DNA of 17,515 nt from RGIG8775 sp045537235 (GCA_045537235.1 JAZSPB010000154.1:1-17515), one strand, 5' to 3'. Counted from the stretch's first letter, positions 1 through 6,957 are shown. The notes: a model not told the origin generated them from the sequence alone. Numbers and translations: made by a program.

Positions 1-9
1 GCCAACTCC

Positions 10-612
10 TTGGCTCACAGAACGACATGGCTACGATCCGACTTCCAATTTATAGACGAATATTTTATGGAGAACCGCAAGTCACCGACGGTGCGCGACA
101 TCGCGGCGGGGACAGGTATCTCCAAAACTTCGGTGCAGAGATACCTCACCGACATGAAAGAGCACGGCGAGATCGAGTACAACGGTCGACGTAGCATCGG
201 TACAAATCTCTCGCGCAATATGTTTGAAACAACACCTGCGATTCGATACGATTCTACCGTGTCCTGCGGGTTACCGAGCGAGCCCAATGTGGAAGAAGCG
301 GACATCATTCCTCTCCCCACCGCGCTTGTGGGTGACGGAAAGTTTTTCATTCTGACCGCGAAGGGTGACTCGATGACGGGCATCGGTGTTGACGATGGTG
401 ACCTCGTTATCGTGCGCGAACAGAACACTTGCAGGGACGGTGATTATGCCGTTGTCCTCGTGAACGGAACTGAAACGCTGCTCAAAACCATTACCTATCT
501 TCCCGACAAGAAAGTATATTTGCTACACGCAGAAAATCCCGATTACGATGATCGCATTGAGCGCAACGTGCAGATTCAAGGAATCGCAACACAAGTTATA
601 AAGAAACTTTGA
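10..612 (+). CDS. LexA/UmuD-like self-cleaving transcriptional repressor (S24 family)
   Basis: A repressor of about 200 residues. The N-terminal winged helix (about 10-65) contains SPTVRDIAAGTGISKTSVQRYL, which matches the LexA DNA-binding domain. The C-terminal S24 peptidase domain (about 98-195) has the catalytic Ser in GDSM (S121) and the Lys in TLLKTI (K159). The likely self-cleavage bond is C86-G87 in VSCGLP; UmuD also cleaves at Cys-Gly, whereas LexA uses Ala-Gly. Such proteins repress a mobile element or SOS genes and cut themselves when RecA filaments form. The chosen start is a TTG at the window edge; the frame stays open through bases 1-9, so the true start may lie outside and no ribosome site can be judged. 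It precedes a repeat array, a small gene and a serine recombinase on the same strand, so it is probably the element's own regulator rather than the host LexA. Confidence 0.85.
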   Translation: MAHRTTWLRSDFQFIDEYFMENRKSPTVRDIAAGTGISKTSVQRYLTDMKEHGEIEYNGRRSIGTNLSRNMFETTPAIRYDSTVSCGLPSEPNVEEADIIPLPTALVGDGKFFILTAKGDSMTGIGVDDGDLVIVREQNTCRDGDYAVVLVNGTETLLKTITYLPDKKVYLLHAENPDYDDRIERNVQIQGIATQVIKKL

Positions 613-625
613 CAACGCTCTGCTT

Positions 626-832
626 GTCTATCAGTCTTAGCAAGCATCGCGTTTGTCATGACAAACGGTCCATCGGTCTCAGCAAGCATCGCGGTTGGAC
701 GCCCAAATCCAACCGAAGAAAAATTATGAGTTACAGCAAGCTGTCTGTCAGTCTTAGCAAGCACTGGATTTGGGCATCCAAATCCGTCTATCAGTCACAG
801 CAAGCACTGCTTTTGTCATGACAGACAAAACC
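626..832 (+). repeat. Tandem array of AGCAAGC motif plus variable palindromes
   Basis: The motif AGCAAGC occurs five times (starting at 639, 681, 735, 756, 799), four times within a longer TCRGTCNYAGCAAGCAYYG unit. Four of the units are followed at once by an inverted repeat: 651-666 (GTTTGTCATGACAAAC), 692-715 (CGGTTGGA/TCCAACCG), 766-785 (GGATTTGG/CCAAATCC) and 811-830 (TTTTGTC/GACAAAA). Stem sequences differ but pairing is kept, as expected for RNA hairpins. CAGT/ACTG or CGGT/ATCG flanking the motif can also pair in three units. Unit 2 bases 701-711 are the exact reverse complement of unit 4 bases 765-775, and unit 1 bases 654-665 of unit 5 bases 812-823, so a nested alternative fold is possible. 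The array ends 2 bases before the AGGAGG of the next gene. It may be an RNA control region, a set of operators, or part of the element's recombination site. Confidence 0.75.
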
Positions 833-850
833 TCAGGAGGTAAAAATAAT

Positions 851-1174
851 TTGAAGATCAATGAAATGTTAAATAGAATGATCGACATTCTCAAAGATAA
901 GCACACCACATGGGTTTATTTAGAGCTTCCACAAATTAACGTTGAAGCGCTGCGCAAAAGAATCATTACAATTCTAAAAAACAAACACAACAACACAAAC
1001 ATGGGATTGGATATCCCCGATGATGAAATCGAAGCACTTGCCGATGTGCTTCTCCCCGGGGTTATAAAGTTTTTCTCTTCTGATGAATGGCGCGCCGAGC
1101 TTGAAGCGTGGAAGAAAGAACAAGAATTATCGGCGCAGAATAAGATTCAAGCTACCGAAAATAAAGTATCATAA
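851..1174 (+). CDS. Small unrecognised protein of the mobile element
   Basis: A protein of about 107 residues with no family that I recognise. The start is taken as TTG at 851 because AGGAGG (835-840) lies 10 bases upstream; the first ATG at 866 is too far from it. Upstream codons in the same frame run through the repeat array and are unlikely to be translated. The sequence is mostly predicted helix, charged, with a repeated pattern of ILKDKHT (about 13-19) and ILKNKHN (about 39-45). There is no signal peptide or membrane segment, and the C-terminal tail from about 75 is acidic to basic and helical (EWRAELEAWKKEQE). It lies 32 bases before the recombinase, so it may be an accessory factor such as a directionality or regulatory protein; that is only positional inference. 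Confidence 0.6.
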   Translation: MKINEMLNRMIDILKDKHTTWVYLELPQINVEALRKRIITILKNKHNNTNMGLDIPDDEIEALADVLLPGVIKFFSSDEWRAELEAWKKEQELSAQNKIQATENKVS

Positions 1175-1206
1175 TCGTCACGTCATAGTGACAGAAAGGA
1201 GAGTCA

Positions 1207-2793
1207 ATGACAGGAGTAATATACGCTCGCTATTCCTCGGATAATCAGCGTGAGGAATCGATTGAAGGTCAGCTTCGTGAATGTCAAGCCTTTGCAAAGA
1301 AGAATGACATCACCTTGCTTGAGCCGTACATCGATAGAGCCTTGTCTGCCAAGACGGACAACCGTCCGAACTTCCAACAAATGATCAAGGATAGTGCGGC
1401 AAAGAAATTTGATATTGTCATTGTGTGGAAGTTGGACCGATTTGCCCGAAATCGATTCGACTCGGCGCACTACAAAAGTGTTCTTCGCAAGAACGGAGTA
1501 AAAGTTGTATCGGCAACCGAAGCGATCTCCGAAGGTGCTGAAGGTATCCTTCTCAAATCTATGCTTGAAGGTATGGCTGAATACTACTCGGCAGAGCTCT
1601 CCGAAAAAGTGGTACGAGGTTTGACCGAAAACGCGCTCAAATGCAAATACAACGGAGGTACACTTCCCATCGGATACACCGTTGACGAAAATCAATTTTT
1701 CCAAATCGATCCCGTTGCCGCACCTGCTGTGCTTGAAGCTTTCAAGAAATATGCCAAAGGAGCAACGATGCAAGAGATCACCGACGAGTTAAACATCAAA
1801 GGTATCCGCACATCAAAAGGAACAAAGATCAGCCTTAATACCGTTACACGAATGCTGCATAACCGCCGATACATCGGCGAGTATCAATATCGCGACGTGG
1901 TTATTCCCAACGGAATCCCCGCCATCGTTCCTGCCAAGTTATTTGAACAAGTACAAGAGCGAGCCGCCGCGAACAAGAAAGCTCCCGCAAAGCACAAAGC
2001 TGAGGACGAATATCTGTTGACTACAAAGTTGTTCTGCGGATATTGCAAGTGTCTGATTACGGGAGAAAGCGGAACAAGTCATACGATGGAAGTCCATCGC
2101 TATTACAAATGCCGAGGCACACGCAAGGGCGGAACGTGTAAGAAGAAAACCATCAAGAAGAAATGGATTGAGGAAGTGGTGATCCTGCTCATTCAGAAGT
2201 TTATCTTTGACGATGAGTTTCTCGACAGACTTGCAGATATGCTGATCGCCAAGCTAAATGCCGAAAGCAGCACTCTCCCGATCCTTCGTAAACAGCTTGA
2301 TGAAATAGAAAAAGGCATTGACAATCTCGTCAACGCCATTCAAGCGGGAATCCTCACCGCATCTACAAAGCAACGTCTCGAGCAGCTTGAAGCCGAAAAG
2401 AGCGAGCTCTCGGTACAGATTCTCAAGGAAGAAATTGCTAAGCCTACGATTACAAAAGAAGATATACTCGCATATCTTATCAAGTACCGCAAGCTTAATA
2501 TGAAACAGCTTGACCACCGCCGCCGTCTGATCGACAGCTTTGTGAATGCGATCTATCTGTTCGACGACTACTTGGTCATTACATTCAACTATAAGGAAGG
2601 CACAAAAACAATCACCTTTGCCGAAATCGAAGAGGCATTTGGTTCGGATTTATCATCACTCACTGCACCAATCAACAGTGTCGGTACCCAAATTCGGGTG
2701 GCGACAGCAGAAATCCGAAACTCATCACGCGACGATGGGGTTCGGATTTATCTCTATTCTCACATCATCGGCAACGCTATCTCGAATCATTGA
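1207..2793 (+). CDS. Large serine recombinase (site-specific integrase)
   Basis: A 528-residue recombinase that would integrate and excise the element. The N-terminal resolvase domain (1-145) has R8 and the nucleophile S10 in YARYSS and the two catalytic arginines R78 and R81 in LDRFAR. A recombinase domain (about 155-260) follows, then a zinc ribbon with C277, C280, C302 and C311, and a coiled coil (about 350-420), the usual order in clostridial large serine recombinases. AAAGGAG at 1195-1201 sets the ATG. An inverted repeat GTCAC/GTGAC (1177-1192) stands just before that ribosome site. The last 45 or so residues after EIEEAFGSDLSS look less family-like, and the codons for GNAISNH form the stem of the terminator. 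The 3' end contains a 14-base direct repeat, which may mean that the gene's tail spans or abuts the attachment site. Confidence 0.95.
   Translation: MTGVIYARYSSDNQREESIEGQLRECQAFAKKNDITLLEPYIDRALSAKTDNRPNFQQMIKDSAAKKFDIVIVWKLDRFARNRFDSAHYKSVLRKNGVKVVSATEAISEGAEGILLKSMLEGMAEYYSAELSEKVVRGLTENALKCKYNGGTLPIGYTVDENQFFQIDPVAAPAVLEAFKKYAKGATMQEITDELNIKGIRTSKGTKISLNTVTRMLHNRRYIGEYQYRDVVIPNGIPAIVPAKLFEQVQERAAANKKAPAKHKAEDEYLLTTKLFCGYCKCLITGESGTSHTMEVHRYYKCRGTRKGGTCKKKTIKKKWIEEVVILLIQKFIFDDEFLDRLADMLIAKLNAESSTLPILRKQLDEIEKGIDNLVNAIQAGILTASTKQRLEQLEAEKSELSVQILKEEIAKPTITKEDILAYLIKYRKLNMKQLDHRRRLIDSFVNAIYLFDDYLVITFNYKEGTKTITFAEIEEAFGSDLSSLTAPINSVGTQIRVATAEIRNSSRDDGVRIYLYSHIIGNAISNH
2641..2752 (+). repeat. 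14-base direct repeat inside the recombinase 3' end
   Basis: GGTTCGGATTTATC is present at 2641-2654 and again at 2739-2752, 98 bases apart and in different reading frames, so it does not encode a repeated peptide. Its place in the 3' tail of an integrase gene, just inside the presumed element boundary, makes an attachment-site relic or a small duplication plausible. Confidence 0.5.
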
Positions 2794-2812
2794 GATGCGT
2801 TGCCCTTTTTTA
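2770..2812 (+). terminator. Intrinsic terminator overlapping the recombinase stop codon
   Basis: GGCAACGC (2770-2777) pairs with GCGTTGCC (2797-2804), and ATCTC with GAGAT inside; a run of T follows at 2806-2811. The TGA stop (2791-2793) lies within the loop-proximal part, so the last codons of the recombinase double as terminator stem. Confidence 0.85.
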
Positions 2813-2840
2813 TACCGAATAACATCGGCTCAAAAATGGC

Positions 2841-2891
2841 AAAAAAAAAGACGCTTTCGCGACAAAAATCTGTTGTCAAGCGTCTTTTTCA
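2841..2891. terminator. Bidirectional intrinsic terminator between convergent genes
   Basis: GACGCTT (2850-2856) pairs with AAGCGTC (2878-2884), with an inner GACAA/TTGTC (2861-2865 and 2873-2877). The stem is flanked by A9 on the left and T5 on the right, so it can stop transcription from the recombinase side and from the PH-domain gene on the other strand. Confidence 0.85.
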
Positions 2892-2903
2892 TTATTTTTT
2901 ATC

Positions 2904-3449
2904 TCATTCGGTCTTTGCCGCTGCGGCATTGGTCGCAGCCATAGCCATGGCAAACTGCTTTGCCTGCTCCTTGGCCTGCTCCTCCTTGACCACCTCGACT
3001 TGATTCATGATGGCACTCTTCATAGCCTCCACGTTTTTCACCATCGTGAAGCTAAATCGTCCCGATGCGGTAGACACCGAAATATTGCCGTAATTAAACA
3101 ATTTCCCCCAAAAACCGCTGGAAACCGAAACATTCTGCACCTTGTCCAGCGGAGAATCCATGGACTCGGTATTGATAATACCCTGCTTGCCTACCAAGCG
3201 TTTATTGGTTAAGCCAAATTCTGTATTTAAATAACGTAAGAATGCTGTGAGTAATTTGAAGCAACCAAAGATTAACAAGAAAATAGCCGATCCCTTGGCT
3301 ACACCTTCCATCAGTGACATAAGCACAAGCGATGCGACAATAAAAATCACACCCCCGAGCCCCTTCACAATAACAGCCAGCGGGTTCAATTCCGCCTTTT
3401 TAATTAGCTTTTCATTACTGTTTAAATTTTGTTCAACATATTTTCCCAT
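2904..3449 (-). CDS. Membrane protein with bacterial PH domain (bPH_2, YdbT-like)
   Basis: A 181-residue protein. Two membrane segments (about 24-46 and 52-72) precede a cytoplasmic PH-like domain (about 74-145) containing TEFGLTNKRLVGKQG, DSPLDKVQNVSV and GKLFNYGNISVSTASG, the typical order in this family. The C-terminal tail (150-181) is Ala/Glu/Lys-rich. The ATG at 3449 is preferred because GGAGG lies 9 bases before it; a further 14 codons upstream are open but lie in the promoter leader. The family is usually of unknown function, with suggested roles in envelope or stress responses. It is divergent from an XRE regulator, and its -10 box lies in an operator, so it is probably the regulator's main target. 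Confidence 0.85.
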   Translation of the reverse strand: MGKYVEQNLNSNEKLIKKAELNPLAVIVKGLGGVIFIVASLVLMSLMEGVAKGSAIFLLIFGCFKLLTAFLRYLNTEFGLTNKRLVGKQGIINTESMDSPLDKVQNVSVSSGFWGKLFNYGNISVSTASGRFSFTMVKNVEAMKSAIMNQVEVVKEEQAKEQAKQFAMAMAATNAAAAKTE

Positions 3450-3495
3450 GTCAAACACCTCCATAAAATTGTCGAAATATGCATTTCGCAAGCAT

Positions 3496-3524
3496 ATTAT
3501 AACCTATTTCAGGTTAAATGTCAA
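3496..3524 (-). promoter_or_regulatory. Consensus sigma-A promoter of the PH-domain gene
   Basis: Read on the minus strand: TTGACA at 3524-3519, a 17-base spacer, then TATAAT at 3501-3496, both perfect matches. Such a strong promoter with an operator in its spacer suggests tight repression. Confidence 0.88.
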
Positions 3525-3540
3525 TACCCTGAAACAGATT
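3501..3540. promoter_or_regulatory. Paired 15-base operators of the divergent XRE regulator
   Basis: The site AACCTATTTCAGGTT (3501-3515) is a dyad with 5-base arms. The segment 3526-3540, read on the other strand, is AATCTGTTTCAGGGT and matches it at 12 of 15 positions. The two face each other with centres 25 bases apart. The first covers the -10 and spacer of the minus promoter, the second lies upstream of the -10 of the XRE gene, so one protein could repress both. That the neighbouring XRE protein is the binder is inferred from position. Confidence 0.7.
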
Positions 3541-3549
3541 AATTATAAT
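3521..3549 (+). promoter_or_regulatory. Probable promoter of the XRE gene
   Basis: TATAAT at 3544-3549 is perfect, but the sequence 17 bases upstream (TCAATA, 3521-3526) is a poor -35 box. The transcript would start close to the ribosome site at 3557. Operator 2 lies between the two boxes, consistent with autoregulation. Confidence 0.5.
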
Positions 3550-3568
3550 ATTTTTCGGAGGTGAAAGT

Positions 3569-3781
3569 ATGTATCCGAGATTAAGAGACTTAAGAGAAGA
3601 CAAGGATTTGAACCAAACGCAGGTTGCAAAGATGCTTGGAATGTCGCAAACAGGCTATTCCAAATACGAAACGGGCGAAAACGACATCCCCACCCAAATA
3701 CTGATCAAACTGGCAAGATTCTATAACACCAGTGTCGACTATCTTTTGGGGGAGACCAATAATCCAAAACGGTATGAATAA
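3569..3781 (+). CDS. Small XRE-family (Cro/CI-type HTH) transcriptional regulator
   Basis: A 70-residue protein that is almost only a helix-turn-helix domain. The motif QTQVAKMLGMSQTGYSKYETGENDIPTQILIKLARFY (about 16-52) gives the five-helix HTH_3 fold, and the ending TSVDYLLGE is a hallmark of the family. GGAGGTG at 3557-3563 sets the ATG. No ligand or dimerisation domain is present, so it probably acts as a dimeric repressor. It is divergent from the PH-domain membrane gene with two operators between, and its transcript ends at a terminator 20 bases downstream. Confidence 0.9.
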   Translation: MYPRLRDLREDKDLNQTQVAKMLGMSQTGYSKYETGENDIPTQILIKLARFYNTSVDYLLGETNNPKRYE

Positions 3782-3801
3782 ACCGGATTGCAAAGAAATT
3801 C

Positions 3802-3839
3802 AAAAAGCTCATTTTCCAAAAAGGAGATGAGCTTTTTTC
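3802..3839 (+). terminator. Intrinsic terminator after the XRE gene
   Basis: AAAAGCTCAT (3803-3812) pairs with ATGAGCTTTT (3827-3836), extended by TCC/GGA near the loop, and continues into T6. Confidence 0.85.
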
Positions 3840-3905
3840 ACTGTATCATTTCTCATGCGCTAAATTTTCCCTCTGTAAAAATTTTTCAAAAATATTAAAA
3901 TACTA

Positions 3906-3936
3906 TTGACTTTACAGTTAACTATAATGTTATAAT
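3906..3936 (+). promoter_or_regulatory. MerR-type promoter with 19-base spacer and dyad operator
   Basis: TTGACT (3906-3911) and TATAAT (3931-3936) are separated by 19 bases, the over-long spacing typical of promoters that MerR activators untwist. The spacer holds a dyad: TTACAGTT (3912-3919) against AACTATAA (3920-3927), 7 of 8 pairs, centred on AGTTAACT. A second TATAAT at 3923-3928 has no -35 at usable distance. The MerR protein encoded next is the likely ligand-dependent activator of its own operon. Confidence 0.75.
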
Positions 3937-3956
3937 ACCACAAAGGAGGCGATACC

Positions 3957-5057
3957 GTGATCAAAATAGGGGATTTTGCAAAGATCTGCAATGTAAGCAC
4001 ACAAACCCTTCGCTACTATGACACAGAGGGCATATTGAAACCCGACTATATTGACGAAACAACCGGTTACCGATTCTACACACCGCAAGCGGTGGACAAA
4101 TATAAACAGCTTTTATCATATAAAAAGCTTGGTTTTTCCCTGGAAGAAATTCGGGATCTTTTTACGGTCTCCGAAGAACAGATCCGCCAAAAGCTATTGG
4201 AAAAGCGGCAAATACTTTTAGATGAGATTAAAGAAATTCAAGCCCGGGTCACTCATATCGACAGCATTACCCAAAGCGGCAATTTGAAGTTTCTGTACGC
4301 CAACGAATATCTCAATCTTCCCTTCTCCGACGATCCCGAGGTAATCGGCAAGTGGGAAATATGCGGAACGTTGAGAGACGAAAATGACATCAGCTCGGTA
4401 ACAAACTCCCATCCACCGGAAGCCAAAAGGGAAATCATCTTAATGCCCGGCGGAGCACCTGTGTGGAGCTACTTTTGGACAAAAGGAACCGTTTACACCA
4501 TCTCGTCCTATTATAACTTCGCCATTCCTCACTCCTATCGTACAACGGAGAAAAACGGAACATTGTATATGATCATGCAATTCATGACCCACGATTGCAT
4601 CGAAAAAGGCGCGGATTCCGTACCACTCTTATACAGGCAAATTAACAAGGAGACCTATACCGAACATCGCGTTAGAACCAACATAGATAACACCGACCTG
4701 CCGTTTGTGGAGGACTTGACGCTTCTCGGTGAATGGGAGACTTGCGATTATGTACAGAAAATATCGGATTTTGACCCTTTGGAAAAGAGTTCCTCCGATC
4801 CGTCCCCCTTCATATCAGACCTTCACTTCTTCCCTCGCGGCGTGTGTTTGAGAACCCTACGAAAACGCTCAAAAATCATCTTGCGATATACCAAAGGCAC
4901 ATTGCTCAACGATCAAGACAAAACCGCCGAGGCTTATGTCATCAAGGAGATCGGCGGCAAAGAATATCTGTTTGTTCAGCACAAATCGGGGGACTATTTT
5001 TACGGCGGTCATACGCCTTATTACTATGTCTTCAAAAGGAAAGGAGAAAGCACATGA
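3957..5057 (+). CDS. MerR-family regulator with duplicated C-terminal effector domain
   Basis: A 366-residue regulator starting at GTG after AAAGGAGG (3942-3949). Residues 1-73 are the MerR winged helix (IGDFAKICNVSTQTLRYYDTEG; TGYRFYT), followed by a dimerisation coiled coil (about 74-108). The rest is a tandem duplication: repeat 1 about 125-230 and repeat 2 about 249-360. Each starts with an L/IG-x-W-E motif (W133, W260), then a hydrophobic strand with FxPxG-like text, a TKG motif (175-177, 312-314) and, in repeat 2, YLFVQHKSGDY followed by GHTPYYYVFKR. I recall the IGxW...TKG...KSGDY...PxYYV pattern from sensor parts of BlaR1-like M56 proteins, so repeats may bind a ligand or peptide; this is from memory, not a search. 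Repeat 1 has lost the KSGDY part. It overlaps the next gene by 4 bases (ATGA). Confidence 0.88.
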   Translation: MIKIGDFAKICNVSTQTLRYYDTEGILKPDYIDETTGYRFYTPQAVDKYKQLLSYKKLGFSLEEIRDLFTVSEEQIRQKLLEKRQILLDEIKEIQARVTHIDSITQSGNLKFLYANEYLNLPFSDDPEVIGKWEICGTLRDENDISSVTNSHPPEAKREIILMPGGAPVWSYFWTKGTVYTISSYYNFAIPHSYRTTEKNGTLYMIMQFMTHDCIEKGADSVPLLYRQINKETYTEHRVRTNIDNTDLPFVEDLTLLGEWETCDYVQKISDFDPLEKSSSDPSPFISDLHFFPRGVCLRTLRKRSKIILRYTKGTLLNDQDKTAEAYVIKEIGGKEYLFVQHKSGDYFYGGHTPYYYVFKRKGEST

Positions 5058-6022
5058 AAAAATGTTGGATACTGCTGCTCGCTGTTATGTTGCTTGCCTT
5101 GACCGCCTGCCAAGCCCCCGACAGCACCGAAACGATAGAATCCGAAACCGAAACACAGTCAGAAAGCACCGAAACCACCAAGGAGACCGAGGCAATTCCC
5201 CCAAATACCATAGACAACATGGAGAAGCTTATCGAAGTTGAGGATGTGATCTCTGTTACAGAGGAGACCTTTGCGTACGGCATGAGCATCGCCGTGGCAT
5301 ACAAAGTCCTGTTTCGATCAGGCGACACGCAAATGGCCGCAGATTTCGTTCTCCCCGCCGATTATGGGGAAAATGGCAAAAACTACCCCATTTTGATCTA
5401 TTTTCCCGAACTTCCTTTGACCGCATACGACCTTGGCGTAAATTTTGCCCAATATGACATCATTGTCGTTCGCCTCTATGCACGGGGCTACGGCGAAAGT
5501 GAAGGATCACGAGATCTTGGCGGTCCTAATGATCTGGCAGATGCAAAAAAGCTGTTGCAAATATGTGACGAAGCCACCTTTATGAAGGATGCAAAAATGT
5601 TTGTTGCAGGATCGTCCGAAGGCTCGATCACAGCCCTGCGTCTGATGGCCGAGGATACGGCGAACAGAATCAGCGGTTGCGCGATAGTTGACGCAATTAC
5701 CGATCTTCCTGCTATGGGCAATGCGCGGGGGGAAGCTGTTCAAAATCTGTTTGCCTCGCTGATCGGAAAAACCTATGAGGAGGCACCCGAGGCATATGAT
5801 CTTCGGTCAGCCGTCAAATTCCACGAAAAACTGAATCGTCCTCTGCTGATCCTTCATTATACACGAAATCCTTTAACCCCTATTGAGCAAGCCGACAATC
5901 TATACAATTTATTGAAGGATACCAATAAAAACTGTTCGTATTACAAGATTGATGTACTCACATCCGATTTCAGCGGCGAGGGCTTACAGCGCTTGCTTTC
6001 TTGGATCAAGAGCCATGATTAA
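5054..6022 (+). CDS. Lipoprotein with alpha/beta-hydrolase fold, possibly catalytically dead
   Basis: A 322-residue secreted lipoprotein: hydrophobic signal and lipobox LTAC with the lipidated C19, then a Ser/Thr/Glu-rich linker (20-55) and an alpha/beta-hydrolase domain resembling S9/S15 peptidases or acyl esterases. RGYGESEG (144-151) and the nucleophile elbow GSSEG with S188 are present. However, the acid position in the usual HGxxDxxVP motif reads HYTRNPLTP with N272, and the expected catalytic His near the end reads LTSDFSGEG with no His. It may therefore be a binding protein or use another acid and base. Start chosen at ATG 5054, 5 bases after AAGGAGAAA, overlapping the MerR stop as ATGA, which implies translational coupling. 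Upstream in-frame codons belong to the MerR gene. Confidence 0.85.
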   Translation: MKKCWILLLAVMLLALTACQAPDSTETIESETETQSESTETTKETEAIPPNTIDNMEKLIEVEDVISVTEETFAYGMSIAVAYKVLFRSGDTQMAADFVLPADYGENGKNYPILIYFPELPLTAYDLGVNFAQYDIIVVRLYARGYGESEGSRDLGGPNDLADAKKLLQICDEATFMKDAKMFVAGSSEGSITALRLMAEDTANRISGCAIVDAITDLPAMGNARGEAVQNLFASLIGKTYEEAPEAYDLRSAVKFHEKLNRPLLILHYTRNPLTPIEQADNLYNLLKDTNKNCSYYKIDVLTSDFSGEGLQRLLSWIKSHD

Positions 6023-6944
6023 TATGGCAAGAAAACCTTTCATTTTTCTTTTACCTCTTTTCCTTTTGATGAGCCTCGCAGGATGCCGAGCCAACCGCCC
6101 CGCAGCTTCAGAAACCGAATCGATCAAAAAACCAGAAGCAGAAATGACATCCCCAACCGAGACAGAGATGACCACCGGCGAAACAGAACAAAATGATAAG
6201 TATTACATCATGCGGGATGAATGGATGACCTTTTATTTCCGCAAGCGTGATTTCAAAGAATCGGATATCACCGCCATTGTTGAAGAAGCAAGGTGGGTCA
6301 TGGCAGATGTCCGCGAGTATCTCGGTGTTGAATATTCATTGGACGAAGCCGAGGGAACAGTTTGCTATTTTGACAGCACATACCGACATCCCACATTGGG
6401 AAAGCGTTCGTGTTGTGAGGCTCTTACGAAAGAAATATTCTGTATCTCGATCGACTCTTTTATCCACGAATATACCCACATGGTATGCGAGCGAACCGAC
6501 GATTTGGTATACAGACCCGACGCAGTGTTTTTAGAAGGAATTGCTCATTATGTTGATCTCCATTTTCATGAAGAAATCGCCTCCGGAGAATGTGTTTACT
6601 TTGAAGAACGTGCGGTGATAACATCGAATGCATCCGAGCATGAAACCATATGTACACTTCTATCCGAATCAGAAATGGAGTATACGCAAGAAAATTATGA
6701 TAAAGCCAGAGTAGCCTTGTTGGATAAAAGCCCCTATATGCCAATGATGGATGTAAACAGCGATCCCTTCAAATATTGGTTTGGACTGGTTTTGGTCGAT
6801 TACTGTTTGACTCAACTCGGTGATCTTGAAACATTCATGTCCGTGTATTGCGAATCGCTAACTGCCCGGGAGGTATACGGTAAGCCCTTTGGCGAGATCT
6901 TAAAAGATGCGATCGCTTATAACACCAAACAATTTTTTGATTGA
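6015..6944 (+). CDS. Lipoprotein metalloprotease (HExxH, gluzincin/peptidase MA-like)
   Basis: About 309 residues. The N-terminus is a lipoprotein signal with lipobox LAGC (C24), then a Thr/Glu/Ser-rich linker (about 30-60) much like that of the preceding lipoprotein. The zinc site is H151-E152-Y-T-H155 with third ligand E174 in FLEGIAHYVD, the spacing seen in peptidase MA-like proteins. Upstream text CYFDSTYRHPTLG (about 117-129) fits the strand before the active helix. It would be anchored to the outer face of the membrane and cut or bind an unknown protein. The start is uncertain: ATG 6015 overlaps the previous gene by 8 bases, while ATG 6024, two bases past its stop, has the better distance from AAGAG (6008-6012). 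Both give an intact signal. Confidence 0.85.
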   Translation: MINMARKPFIFLLPLFLLMSLAGCRANRPAASETESIKKPEAEMTSPTETEMTTGETEQNDKYYIMRDEWMTFYFRKRDFKESDITAIVEEARWVMADVREYLGVEYSLDEAEGTVCYFDSTYRHPTLGKRSCCEALTKEIFCISIDSFIHEYTHMVCERTDDLVYRPDAVFLEGIAHYVDLHFHEEIASGECVYFEERAVITSNASEHETICTLLSESEMEYTQENYDKARVALLDKSPYMPMMDVNSDPFKYWFGLVLVDYCLTQLGDLETFMSVYCESLTAREVYGKPFGEILKDAIAYNTKQFFD

Positions 6945-6957
6945 AAGGAGCCCCCCA

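Noticed and set aside
10..612. Host SOS regulator LexA
   Set aside because: The Cys-Gly cleavage site, the mobile-element context and the lack of a CGAAC-type SOS box nearby favour an element-borne repressor.
609..821. Open frames on both strands through the repeat array with repeated peptides (SxSLSKH on +, MLAKTDRQ on -)
   Set aside because: The peptide repeats only mirror the DNA repeats, there is no ribosome site, and pairing is better conserved than codons.
626..832. CRISPR array
   Set aside because: Units are only partly conserved, 21-54 bases apart, the between-unit parts are palindromes rather than unique spacers, and no cas gene is near.
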